NCBI RefSeq assembly: GCF_000281045.1
Contig: NW_008246132.1
Span: forward strand, 256,607-279,056
DNA from: Saprolegnia diclina VS20
Lineage: Eukaryota > Oomycota > Saprolegniomycetes > Saprolegniales > Saprolegniaceae
Length of the DNA: 22,450 nt
Direction of reading: 5' to 3'
Position 1 is the first letter of the stretch. The number at the start of each line of letters is the position of its first letter. Both the position numbers and the translations under genes were made by a program. The notes beneath the pieces were generated by a model. The model ran no database searches, had not been told where the DNA came from, and worked only from the letters and a program-made list of their open reading frames with translations. This document shows, in pieces, positions 10,662 through 20,980 of this stretch.

Positions 10662-12453
10662 GCTGGCAACGCAAATTTTAAAAAAAATGGGAAATTTGTA
10701 TTTTTACGGGAGGCCGAGATTGCCGTTGACGGCTTTGGTGGCAGTCACTTTTGACTCATCCGTTACCTCATTTTCAAACTGATAGTTGGTGTTGGAATGA
10801 GGCGATGGGAATATTATTTCCTACAGGTTTCTCAATGTTGTCTTCACGGTCGCGTTGAGAGCGGGGTGTCTTTGGCGATTCGCGTGTATTTTTGGTGATT
10901 TGTTGTGGCAGGTCTTCGTGGCCAAGTGAGTTCCGACGCCGTCTTGCCAATCCCAAACGATAGTCCCAGTAGAAAGAGCAAACTGGAAACTTGACGACGT
11001 GCTGCACAGCCACTGTGCTAAGCCAACTAGTCCGAGTACAGCGCTCTGACCAAGGAGAGCACGAGGGGAATGCTTGCACCGATAAGAACTTGGTGGCGCA
11101 TTTCTACGCCATTCACCTCACGTCATACATCTTTTTAGTGCAGCAGCCACAGCTCCTGTGCATTATTGCTGAACGCAGGGAGCGCCACGGTGGCGGCCCG
11201 AGAAGCGTCGATACCAGGTGTTTCGGCCGTCGTGTGTTATGTCGTGTTGGCCGCTGGGCGGTCTCTTCACGTCATGCCCGACGCCACTTGAGCACTTGGA
11301 GCTGCGTTCGAGTGGTATCGACAGAGCACAGTGGCAAGCCGTAGGGAGACAGATCGGCCGCCAAGCGCAGTAAGTGTTGCCAGCAAATCTTGAACATCAG
11401 CACACCATCTTCGAACTTCGAAGCCGCGGAGCCGTTCCGTGAGTCCGTGACGAGATCTTATCTGGTGACGAGATCTTTCGAGTGGTAGACCATACCGGGT
11501 AGTGCACGTATTCTGGTACGATTGGACCAACGGGACGCGTCGTGTCCGTTGTACCGAGAGCTGCCGCAGCAAGGTAAAGACCTAGTGCCCCTCGATTTGT
11601 GGTATGGTAAGAGTCGGCCCGCCGTGATGTCGTGATTCGGATTTGTGATCCCAGACTTATCAAGCGGCCTGTGGTCATGGAGAAGCATCTTCGAACTTCG
11701 ATAGTAATCTGCTGAACGTTTTCGGTGCTGTGATTCATTCGAGCGCAAAGTAAGCGATCAGTCTGAAGCGTGGTGAAGTCCAGCGCGTCTTCCCTTGTTG
11801 TTCATTATAATCGGCGGGTCGTATACTAAGAAGGATAGAATAAGTACTAATCGGAGGCTCACAGCCAATCCTTGCCGCAAGTCCAGTCGTTTCGTCGTCC
11901 CATATAATGATGAGTCCAGCGGTTTCACCTCTTGACGAGAATAATTCGAATCTCGCGTAACGATTTTGAAATGTGAGGAATCCGGGCATCCAGAGGCGCC
12001 ACAAACTTCTGACTCTGGCTTGCAGACACACCGGTGGCTGACCATCCTTCGATTAATGGCATCAAGAGGCTCGACCATTGCAAGTGAAACGCTGAGAGGG
12101 CGACCGAGACACGCAACCCTATGCCCGTTTTATCGGTTTCGTGCAATCTCGGGAGTTTGCGGTCGCCCTTGCGCCGTGCCGGAAGTCGTAGTCCCGACCA
12201 TGTCTTGGACGTGCGGCCACAAAGTGTGCTCAATGTCAAGTCGAGGCGTCGGCTCAACTCGTGTGCGGACTCTCAAGCGCCAAAGTCTGTCGCGGCCAAG
12301 GCTTGTTGCTGCGTCACTCGGACATTGATGACGATGTCCACACGCTTGAAATGGCTCGATCGATCGAGCGATGGCCTGACAGAAACACTGCTCGATAGGG
12401 ATCGCTCAGTGACCACTACGCTGCAGTGCTGCTAGCGGTGAAACACAAACGTA
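10662..12453. other. Long gene-poor stretch
   Basis: No gene is supported. A minus-strand frame at 10774-11079 reads as a basic, Gln-rich peptide but has no ATG and no recognisable motif. The 16-nt string catcttcgaacttcga occurs at 11406-11421 and again at 11686-11701, and gtgacgagatctt is doubled at 11447-11459 and 11465-11477. Base composition is lower in GC than in the genes. The stretch looks like old, eroded accessory DNA. Confidence 0.45.
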
Positions 12454-13020
12454 TCAGTTTCTCAACCAACGAATTGTGATGCGACTCTGTAGAATTTCAA
12501 CAACGGGACCACTGGACGGGGTAGAACAGGCCATGACGCGGCGCCGCTCCCAGCGGTCTCCAGCAAATTGAATACGAGATCCAGAGTAGCGCTCGTAGAC
12601 GCCAACGGTACCCTTTCCTCGAGCCCACATAGTCATCACTTTGCGGTTCAGATAGGAATGCTGCACCACCGAGTACATCACTGTTCGTATGAGGACCTAG
12701 CACCACTCCCGACAGCGTCCAACAATTTTCAAACGAGATCGAGCTGCAGCAGCCGTCGACGCCTTGTCCTCGAACCAACATACTCGCGAGCCGTGCGTGA
12801 TGCAATCGAGATCCGCAGCAGTGACGGTAGAAGCCCACAGTCATTTTCCTCGTACCAGCATACTCGGTTCTCATCGACGTGCGAGCAACATTGATATGCT
12901 AGTTTGCCCGTATCCGCAGTGTCTCGCAGCCGCCGCACCAACGCCTACAAGCGTGGCTTTGCTATCGGGGAAGTTGTGCCGAGGATAACATTGGTACCCT
13001 TCGCCAGACCCACAATGGCG
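12454..13020 (-). repeat. Degenerate tandem repeat family, left (inverted) block
   Basis: Read on the minus strand, this block carries three or four diverged units. The best start near 12864, 12785 and 12635. Each has a recognisable order: GAGTATG then TGGT, a purine-rich GAGGAAAAG-like stretch, TTCTAC, CTGCTGC, TCGAT, then GTTGGACGCTGTCG or GCTGGAGACCGCTGG, then GCGCCGCGTCATG. The same units appear on the plus strand at 14530-14990. A 23-nt string is identical between the blocks (12710-12732 on minus, 14747-14769 on plus). A weaker unit reaches about 13016. Unit length is roughly 80-180 nt because parts are missing. No open frame is kept, so this is repetitive DNA and not a gene. Confidence 0.7.
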
Positions 13021-13583
13021 TTCAAAGGCTACTGCCGACACAAACTCGGAAGAGACCCATACCTGAATATGCTCGGCGAATAGGTCGAACGTGGACCCTC
13101 TCATCAAGCTCGCGTGGCCGTTTACTTCGGCTGAGCTTCTTACAGGGCTTCGGCGTCGACGCGGCTTCGATCGCCCCCTGGATCCATCCCTTGGCCAAGC
13201 GCCTGTGCGACGCGCCACACCATATTCTCTTGTATTTGATGCGGGCTGTGATATCGAGTGCTGAAGAAAGAGGTTTGCGAGCTTCCACCACGTACATTTC
13301 AAAATGCGCACAACGCACGTCGAAGATCTTACGCAACTGTCCGAGCTGGCGCTGGCTTGTGCGTCCAGCGGGATTCACAGCGGGCTGGGACCTCTCATGT
13401 GACAACACCGGGCTCATCACGCAAGTTGAAGTAGCCGCGCACGACGCCACCCGCATCACCGTGGGCTCAAAAAAGCACCGCCGCCAAGGTCATCATGTCG
13501 TCGATGATGACGTTTCCAACGTCGGACAAGTGCGATCGATGCCGACACCTCCAGGGCGGAAGTAGACGCCGCGATCTACCGCA
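13021..13583. other. Spacer between left repeat block and coding-like fragment
   Basis: No supported gene. A plus-strand frame, 13191-13565, has no ATG at its start and no recognisable motif. Its last part (through 13518) could splice in phase to the coding-like region that follows, using a GT at 13519 and the TAG ending at 13565, but the peptide (KKHRRQGHHVVDDDVSN) is unusual. I do not claim the exon. Confidence 0.4.
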
Positions 13584-14199
13584 TTGGCCGACGCAACTGC
13601 CAGCAACATCAACTTCCAAGTTCTCGCACCAAAGGAGCTGTCCAAGGCCGAAACGAGTTATCTCAACGAACGCAACATGGCGATTCGTGCTCACAGAAAG
13701 AAAGATGAGACAGCCCAGCGCCAGGGCAACGAGGCAACGGATGTCGCCACGGCCCATATCGCCCACCACGAGGCGCGTACCGAGTACGGCAAGGATACGA
13801 CGATGTCGGCAACCATGGAGGTGAGCTACACATGGAGCCACTTCAAGCAAGCCTTCCGCGGCGCCGCCGCTGCGCTTGCATCGACCGACGCTGACCGGCC
13901 AAACACGGCCGACGACGTCAAGAGCATGGTCGTGTATGTTAACAAGCAGCTCAGTAACGCGACGGCGAGCGCGGTGGATGTCGCTGCAGCGACGGTGCAG
14001 CCCACTGTACTTGCTTGGGTCACACGCACGAGCTCGAACGGCGCTGTCGACAACTTGGACAGTGGGTGTTGACCGCTTGAACGAAGCTATTGACTGAGCG
14101 AAGAGCGCATCGTCCAGCGCTACCATCAGCGAGGTCGACCCGAGGAGTCGCTTTCAGAAGCCAAGGAGCAGGTCGAGTGCCGCGTCTACAATGTGTAGT
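13566..14199 (+). pseudogene. Coding-like fragment, unknown Ala/Thr-rich protein
   Basis: A frame open from 13566 to 14072 has coding-type codon use, with many G/C-ending codons for varied residues. It reads ASNINFQVLAPKELSKAET, then YLNERNMAIRAHRKK, and further on VKSMVVYVNKQLSNATAS. It has no ATG near its open end; the first in-frame ATG is at 13677. After the stop, two short frames continue in protein-like fashion: VDRLNEAID near 14070 and EERIVQRYHQRGRPEESLSE, ending at TAG 14197-14199. Predicted structure would be largely helical. The combination of a missing start and frame changes at the 3' end suggests a remnant, but missed introns could also explain it. It sits between two inverted repeat blocks and may have been carried by them. 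No family is recognised. Confidence 0.4.
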
Positions 14200-14529
14200 G
14201 GCATTGTAGGTTTGAATCTCGTACATACGCAAGTCCCTGGCACGTGTCGAAGTCGTGCTCTCGGTAACATCGCTGGGCGTCCGTCCTACTTACACTACTT
14301 TGGAGTGATACTCACCAACCACTGTAGCCCGTTCGTTCCCAGAGCCCTTGCGCAAGTAGAGCGGATGACGCGTAGCCAGAGTTGCGAGACGTGGCAGCAG
14401 CGGAATAATGCTCATCGCCACCATTCGTAGTGCGCGCGGAATCGTCGATGCAAGGAGGCAGACGTCAATAAGACCACGTCGGAAACCCCGATGACGACCT
14501 GCGAACCGTCAGTGCCGAGAGCGATCACG

Positions 14530-14990
14530 CCTGTCGAAGCCGGCTTTATACCTGCTGTGGATCCCGTTTCAACGTTGCTGGAGACCGTCTGCAGTGGCGC
14601 CACGTCATTGCAGCGTCACCAACACGCCCAATGACCACACTGCAGAAATATTAAATGAGCCGCATGACACTCACGAGTATGGTGGTATGAGGAAAAGGAC
14701 CTTGGGCTTCTACCTGGGCTTCTACGTGAACTGCTGCTGAACTCGATTGAAAATTGTTGGACGCTGTCGACAGTGGCGCCACGTCATCGCACGGGCACCG
14801 GTACACCCAATGACCACGTTGCAGAGTTCCTAACTGAGCCCCTTTAAACGAACCCAATATGTTAGTATAAGAAAAGGACCCCAGGCTTCTACGGGCACTG
14901 CTGCAACTTGGTGGACCACGCCTGCAGTGCACCACGTCACTGCACCATGACCAACCGGCCGAGTTCGTATTCCACCTGGGCGACATTGCA
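14530..14990 (+). repeat. Degenerate tandem repeat family, right (direct) block
   Basis: Three diverged units follow one another. The first runs from about 14530, with GTTGCTGGAGACCGTCTGC (14574-14592) and TGGCGCCACGTCATTGCA. The second starts with GAGTATGGTGGTATGAGG near 14672 and contains GTTGGACGCTGTCGACAGTGG from 14756. The third starts near 14855 with AATATGTTAGTATAAGAAAA and has TTGGTGGACCACGCCTGCAG from 14908. CACGTCAT or CACGTCAC followed by GCA recurs in each. The block is in the opposite orientation to the copies at 12454-13020. All units are too diverged to be a young array. No frame is kept. Confidence 0.7.
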
Positions 14991-15212
14991 ACCGACTCGC
15001 AACTTGTTGGCATGCATAAAGGCTAGTCCATCCACTAGCTATAGCGAGAAAGGTGTATCGTTGTGGTGGTAGCCGAAAGCACGCTCTTCCTGCTGTCTTG
15101 TGCCAAGTATCAATTTTGTATCAAGTTGGATGACAAATGGCAAAAAACTGGTTCCGATCAAATAAATGCCTGCCGGCCGCCATTCAATGGATTTGACAGC
15201 GTCACGGGATAG

Positions 15213-15249
15213 CCAATCACAGCGCACGCTCTCGGAAAGGCCATCCAAT
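15213..15249 (+). promoter_or_regulatory. Two CCAAT boxes upstream of the SET-domain gene
   Basis: CCAAT occurs at 15213-15217 and 15245-15249, 51 and 19 nt before the ATG at 15269. Both are in the same orientation as the gene. This is the clearest case in the window of the promoter-proximal CCAAT pattern. Confidence 0.45.
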
Positions 15250-15268
15250 CATCCTCGAATAGACCGAC

Positions 15269-16958
15269 ATGAGCCTCGAGCAGCTCCCGACCTTTGCCCG
15301 CGCTGCGATCGCGACGCAGACGGACGCGACAAAAGGTCGCTACGTGACGGCCACCAAGGCCTTTGCGCCGGGCGACATTGTGTTCAAGGACGAGGCGTTT
15401 GTGTACGCGACGTGCGACTGCGAAGCGCTGCTGGAGGACGTCACGCAGTTTGCCAAGCTCCTCGACGAGACCGAAGGCCAGCCCGAGTTCGCCAAGTCGA
15501 TGCGCAAGTCGTTCCATAAGATCTTGGTGGCCATGATGGACATGGACATCATCAGCGACGTCGACCGCGCCAAGTGCATTCTCAAGGTTGTCACCAAGGT
15601 ACGCTGCATATATGATTTCTATGTTATGATATCTATGCTGCTTATTAACGAGAACGCTACATCGATCGACGTGTAGTACCTCGAGAGCAAAGCGTCGGTA
15701 GCGGCCTTGCTGCAGCTGTCGCATGCCAACAACGAGGCGTGCGAAGCGGCCGCCAAGACGCTCCGCAAGACGTTCCCGATTGTGTTTCAGTCGGTGCCGC
15801 AGTCGGTGCTCACGAAAATCATTGGCGTCCTCAACACCAACTCGCACGAACTCGAGACGCTTGGTGGCACCGGTCTCTTCCTCTCGGCCTGCCTCATGGA
15901 GCACAACTGCGCGCCCAACTGCAGGTAGATGCCACTCGCCAAACTCTCAATGAACCAAACCAAATTAGCTTTACGACGGCCGAGACGACGCTGTGGGTGA
16001 CGGCGATTCGCCCGATCGCGCCCAACGAGCCGCTCTCGATCGACTATGGCAACATGTTTTACCGCCCGACCGCTGAACGCCAAGCGAGCATGCTCGACGG
16101 GTACGGACCTCGCACTCTTTCAAGCGTCAACGTTGCAACTTTGAGTTAGCTACTGCTTTGCGTGCCAGTGCGAGGCGTGTACGAGCCATATCGACCGCGC
16201 GCGCGCGTTCCGCTGCGGCCACTGCCAAAGCGGGATCGTGCACCCGTCGCCGACGGCCGGGTATGCGTGCCAAAGCTGCCACCAGGTATCCTAACCCTAA
16301 CCACCTCCACGTCGGGAGACTGAGTATGCGCAGGTGCTGACGCCGGCCGAAGTCGACGACGTCTGCCGTCTCGAAGCGGCGCTGCAAGAGAACTTTCCCG
16401 ATACGCTTGCGGGCATTGAAGCGGCGTCAACCGGCCGCCTCCACCCGCACCACTACCTGCTGTTCTGGGCCCTCGATGCCCTCGGGCTCCGCGGCGCTCA
16501 AGGTATGTCGAGCATGTGTCGACTAGAATGGCTAACATGTGGCTAGCGCTCGTGCACAACGTGTCGACGTTGGCGGCCATGTGGGACCGCATCATCTCGA
16601 GCATGGAGTACGTTGTGCCGGGCGCCCACCACGAGAAGACGATCTACTACGACCAGCTCGCCCAAGTGCGCGTCATCACCGGCGACATTGCCGGCGCCAA
16701 GGCCGCGTATGCCAAGGCGTACGAGATCTCGTGTGTTGTGAGCGGCGCAATGACGCCGCCGACGCTCGCGCTCAAGGACCTCGTCGAGAACGTGCCGACG
16801 ACGCGCGACGAGCTCGTCCAGCGGTTTGCCTTTTGTTTCAAGTTCAGATCACCGACCTATGCATGTGTAGGTATGGCGAGGGACATGGCGACGAGATGGA
16901 GTACGACGAAGACGACGACGAGGATGACGATGACGACGACGATGATGACATGGCGTAG
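15269..16958 (+). CDS. SMYD-type SET-domain lysine methyltransferase without MYND finger (7 exons)
   Basis: Likely transfers methyl groups from S-adenosylmethionine to lysine in histones or other proteins; the substrate is unknown. Exons: 15269-15598, 15677-15924, 15969-16100, 16150-16285, 16334-16502, 16547-16823, 16871-16958. All junctions keep frame and give 459 aa. SET elements are KGRYVTA (22-28, the GxG-like strand), EHNCAPNC (185-192, SAM pocket) and PLSIDYG (214-220, with the conserved Tyr). A post-SET CFACQCEAC (239-247) is followed by a second Cys pair set (C259, C262, C277, C280). The C-terminal half is helical, with YYDQLAQVRVITGDIAGAKA like the TPR-type end of SMYD1-3. The MYND finger normally inserted in the SET domain is missing; only TCDCE (48-52) lies there. 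The last residues are almost all Asp/Glu, encoded by a GAC/GAT run. The start at 15269 is the first ATG. Confidence 0.9.
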
Positions 16959-17425
16959 TTGTGGACAAGTTGTCTATGTTCTTCAAAACCGGTCTCCGGA
17001 GCTGCTTAAGAGTGTGGTCTCCATAGTGAGAAGAGGTGTCCTGGCTAATGTCACCACGGCCCTTCTCTCAGCACAGGGCGATATCGAGTTGATACGAGCT
17101 CGGCATCGTCATCAACCAGCAAGGACGTTGAGTGGACGCCAACGCAGTGGAATGATGCGGTAAAGGTGACGCACACGAGCTGGACCACAAAACCAGCGAA
17201 CTCGACCAGTGCTTTCTGGATATCCTATCTGCGAGACAGTGTTCTCGTCCTTTTCACCGCCTTTGCCCCTGCGTATCATGCAGCACTGTAGCGCGTCCGT
17301 GGTGTACAGGGCAAAAGCTCTTGCTCTATGAGATAGGAGTCGTCGGACTCTCTACGTTTGAACCATCACGCACTGCGTCCTCTCTCGATCCTTGTACACG
17401 TAGAGATACAAGAGAATAACATATA
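16959..17425. other. Convergent 3' intergenic gap
   Basis: This gap holds the 3' ends of the SET-domain gene (plus) and the kinase gene (minus). No gene, RNA or repeat is visible in it. An open frame from the SET gene's last intron runs through to about 17160, but it is intron read-through and carries no motif. Confidence 0.5.
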
Positions 17426-19387
17426 CTACGTGATGGGGGTTTCTACGTCACACGACCGACTGTCCCGACGACTCGCTGTGCTACTTCGGCGCATGGCGTG
17501 GACGAGCTTGCGGAGTCGACTTTCGAGGTCCCTTGCGCTCGGCCGGACGTCGGCGTCGTACGCCAAACAGTCGTCCGCGATCGCCTTGACGTCGTTGGGA
17601 ATCGCAGCAGTAAACTGCGGGCGAAGGCCGCCTTCGACCACCTACACCAACCAACAATCCATCAGTTCATCTATCCATGAATCCAACAATCCATTTATCG
17701 ATCCAACGACGTACCTGAAGTGCAATCTGGGCGTCGCCGACCATCGCGTCCATACCTTCGTCCGCGCCAGCATACGGCGTGTCCATCAGGTCGAGCTCGG
17801 CCACGAGCGCGCCAAAGCTGTAGATATCGGCCTTCTCCGAGTAGCGCTCGCCCGTAAAGACCTCGGGCGCCATGTAGGCGACCGTGCCCTTGTTGATCGT
17901 CATGGTGGCCGTGAGACACGTGGGCCGCGAGATGCCGAAGTCGCAGAGCTTGGCGACGAATTGCGCGTTCAAGACCACATTTTTGGCCTTGATGTCGCGA
18001 TGGACCAGCTCCAAGCTGTGCATGTAGTCGAGCGCCATGCTCACTTGGTGCGCAATCTCAAGCTTGGACGTGAGGGCGGACTGCGGGCGGGCCCACTGCA
18101 GCCACTGCTCGGACCGCGGCCGTGTCCGCTGGTCGCGTAGGATCGAGAGCACGTCGCCACCGGCCATGTACTCGGACACGATCGCAATGTCATGCAGCGT
18201 CGTCCAAGCGACACCAAGAAACGCAACAATGTGCGGGTGCCGCAATGCCGCCGAGATGCGAATTTCTTGCATAAACTCCTACATATACCATTAATCCTCT
18301 GTACCCATCTTGAACTATCGCACCTGGATCGCGTCATAGTCTTTGCCGTTGGCGATCTGCTTGATGACGACCGCGTGGTGCTGCCAGCGAGCGCGGAAAA
18401 TCAAGCCTTGCCTGCATATCAGACATATCAGATCGTACATGACAATGCAATGATGACGCACCCGCCGTGGACGAGCAGCGTCTTGTCGGTGAATTCGGAG
18501 AGTGCAATGCGAAAGCGAATGATACGCGGGTCGAACCGGACGTCGGTCGCCGACATACTCATGTTGGACGCCGCCATGGACGCGCGGTCGTTGGTGCGAA
18601 GGACGTACGGCGCCAAGTCCAGGTCCAGGTCCATCGTCGAGGCCCGCGTCGTCGGGATGCGCACGAGACTGGCGCGGAGCGGCTTGCGCCGTCGCCGCCG
18701 TTTGCAAAAACAAGCGAGCGCACCGATGGCGCCGAGGCTGCCAACGCACGCGCAGATAATCCCGACCGTGTACGACGTTGACGACGGGCTTGTCGTCGAG
18801 GCCGACGAGACGTTGAACGGAAAGTCGGGCGTGTAGTGGAACGTCGCTTGGCAGTACGAGAGCGGGTCGAGGAACTTGCTTTGGTACGAGCTCGCTTCCT
18901 GTGTCCCGGGCGCGACGCCGCACGACGCGCTAAAGACCGAGAGGTTCTGAAACAGAAACTTGCACGCTTCGCAGTGATACAAGTCGCCGGCGCCAAGCGT
19001 ACTCGCCACGCCACACGAGAGCGCGTTGCGGTTGACATGCGTGAGCGTCGCAATGCACGCAGGCTATAGAGGAGACTGTGAGTCGTTGCGGGCGAGCGCG
19101 AGCACAAGACGTACGTCGCAGTGGCGCGCCGGGTACGTGTCTTTCGGTACTTTGCACGGATGCGATGCCAAGGCAGCGGCGACCTGCGTCGCATTGACGC
19201 AGCTTGGCACCTGGCACCACAACGTCGGCATCATGTACGTGATGTTGCGCGCGCTCGTGATGACCGAGCAGTTGTCGACCGCATCGTCGTACGCAGCCTG
19301 CAGTGCGTCGCAGCTGGCGCCGGCCACGAGGCGCGTCGACTCGAGAAGGCAACCGACGAGCAGCAGCACGCGGACGCCGAGGCCCAT
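17426..19387 (-). CDS. Receptor-like TKL protein kinase, single-pass membrane (5 exons)
   Basis: Predicted to sense something outside the cell and phosphorylate Ser/Thr inside. Exons in gene order: 19387-19115, 19063-18462, 18411-18324, 18278-17715, 17641-17426; 580 aa, all phases agree. Residues 1-23 are a signal peptide (VRVLLLVGCLL core). The ectodomain has 12 cysteines and five N-glycosylation sequons (N-C-S, N-I-T, N-A-T, N-L-S, N-V-S). The membrane helix is about 190-211, stopped by KRRRRRK. The kinase domain shows the Gly-rich loop HGGQGLIF (290-297), Lys309 in AVVIKQ, Glu326 in the C helix, catalytic loop HRDIKAKN (414-421), DFG (434-436), GTVAYMAPE (452-460) and DIYSFG. All key residues are present, so it should be active. 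The HRDIKAKN style is the TKL group. The ectodomain resembles no named fold I can assign. The gene converges with the SET-domain gene. Confidence 0.93.
17642..17714 (-). repeat. Simple-sequence stretch filling intron 4 of the kinase gene
   Basis: This 73-nt intron, longest of the gene, is built largely of imperfect GGAT/GGTT-type tetramers (read on minus: ggattgttgg twice, with tggat repeats between). The splice ends GTACGT and TAG are normal. Slippage probably explains the length. Confidence 0.55.
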
Positions 19388-19437
19388 ATCGTAAGCAACT
19401 CACGCGACCAACGCCCTTCTGCCGTCGCCGCGATGCC

Positions 19438-19442
19438 ATTGG
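19438..19442 (-). promoter_or_regulatory. CCAAT box upstream of the kinase gene
   Basis: ATTGG on the plus strand is CCAAT in the sense of the kinase gene, 50 nt before its ATG. The spacing is nearly the same as for the distal CCAAT of the SET-domain gene (51 nt). Confidence 0.4.
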
Positions 19443-20980
19443 TCGATTGTCTGGTATCCGGTCATCCGGATAGCTCGATCTGGTCGGTGGTCTGTCTCGT
19501 CGACCTCTCAGTCGCTCGCGCACATGTGTAAAAACAGCGTCCACAGCTCGCTTCCCAACTAGAATGGTCGAGCTCAGCACTGGCTGTTTCGTCGCCGAGC
19601 TTCGGATTATATGTACAACAAGACAAATCTATGCGACATGCGACTACATCCTCTATGACTACCGGTATGCCAGTGTATCTTTTGTCGGTTTGAACAGAAT
19701 TTGGCTATTCGATCCCACTCGCCATTTCGGAAGTCGACTTGAGAGGTGGACAATACGACAATTGGGCGTCTATTGTGTACCTTCTGCTAAAAATATGGTG
19801 TGGAAAACTCGTCATTTTGGCGCTGGCTTGGTGGCGACGCTAACGGTGTGGAAGATGCATGGGTCGAACCACCTCTAGTCCAGCGACGCAAAGACAAGAC
19901 GAGGACCAAGGCGCCCCTCGCCGACCGCCAAGCACAAGCGAATCGTGGGCAAAGAAGCCAGCCGTCGGCGCATGGCCACGGGACAGAGACGGCGATGCAA
20001 TGCGAAACGCAGTAGCTTTTGATGGTGCGATTCCGTACGTCACCAAGCACACGGCGAGTGCAGACGGCCACCGCTTCGAACCCGTCCCACGGACGTATTT
20101 ATCGCACCAGCACAAAATAATTTAGCCTCTTGACAAGAGGTTTGCTAGCTCATATAGGCCGTGCGGCCACGCGCCCCGGCAGGAACGTCGGCGTAGCGAC
20201 GACGTGAAAGGCGCCGGATCAGCTTCACATTGAAGCGGCTGCGGCACGCGGATTGGTCCATGCAATTAAATTTCAGCCAATCCAGCCTCGCCATACCAAA
20301 ATGCATCCCTCGTCGCAGATGCTGGGCCATGATGATGATTGCACTCAACCAAGCGCCGCCTTCAACTCCACATCGCTGTGGCCATGGCACAGAGACGCGT
20401 CGCCGTCTTGTAGTATCTTGCGCCCTGCGTATTTGTCCAACCAAGGGCCTCGGCTGCTACATCGCGGGCTCGTGCCGCAACTGCAAGGAAGGGTGCGCTA
20501 CAGTAGCACTTGGGCGTCTCGTGCTCGCTGCGTTACGGCGCTTGACGAGCAAACACTCGCTGCGCAATTCGCCGCGCCGTCGCCACGAGGGTGCGCGGGT
20601 GGTGTCGCAGCAAGCGAACCGCCAACTTTGCTACGCACTTGGGTCATCGCATGTGGCCCTGTCTAGGCCGTGACGTCGGGGCCCGAGCCCTCTCATACGC
20701 CGCTTCACGGAGGATGCTGGGTCGTGTGGCGACCAATTTGCAACGTTATTAGCCTGGACTCACACCCATGAGTGCGCGATCTTGAGCGGACGCGCGGTCG
20801 CGCTGCGCGTTACGAGGTGCGCCGACGTCGTGCGCGTCGGCAGCAGTGGCACCGATCGTCGCCACCAGTCGTGCTCGGTTGCCTCTTGGGCAGAGCCACT
20901 CTGGCGCAGAACGCGCCAGGCGACGAGGGCGGCCAGTACACTGTATGCTGGCTACTTGCTTGTAGGATCCGCAAACGCAC
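19443..20980. other. Intergenic region with only weak open frames
   Basis: No firm gene. A perfect 6-bp hairpin with a 3-nt loop (cctcttgacaagagg) lies at 20126-20140. A plus-strand frame with an ATG at 20301 runs to 20666 (121 codons) and has ATTGG at 20252-20256 and CCAAT at 20277-20281 just before it. Its product is rich in Ser, Pro and Arg, shows no motif, and its third positions are not clearly biased. It could be a small gene, at about one in five. Frames at 19787-20125 on both strands also lack support. Confidence 0.4.

Noticed and set aside
10774-11079. Minus-strand frame of 101 codons
   Set aside because: It has no ATG, no motif, and no splice partner that I could place.
12497-12874. 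Minus-strand frame of 125 codons inside the left repeat block
   Set aside because: The matching repeat units at 14530-14990 carry stops in the corresponding frame, so the frame is not kept by selection.
13467-14126. Minus-strand frame of 219 codons
   Set aside because: It is antisense to the coding-like plus-strand fragment and reads as a low-quality Val/Arg/Cys-rich peptide.
16290-16302. Telomere-like cctaaccctaacc
   Set aside because: There are only about two repeats and they lie within SMYD intron 4, where a CTAAC-type branch-point sequence is expected. It is not an interstitial telomere.
20126-20140. Hairpin as a transcription terminator or RNA gene
   Set aside because: A single 6-bp stem is expected by chance at this scale, and hairpin terminators are not used in eukaryotic nuclear genes.
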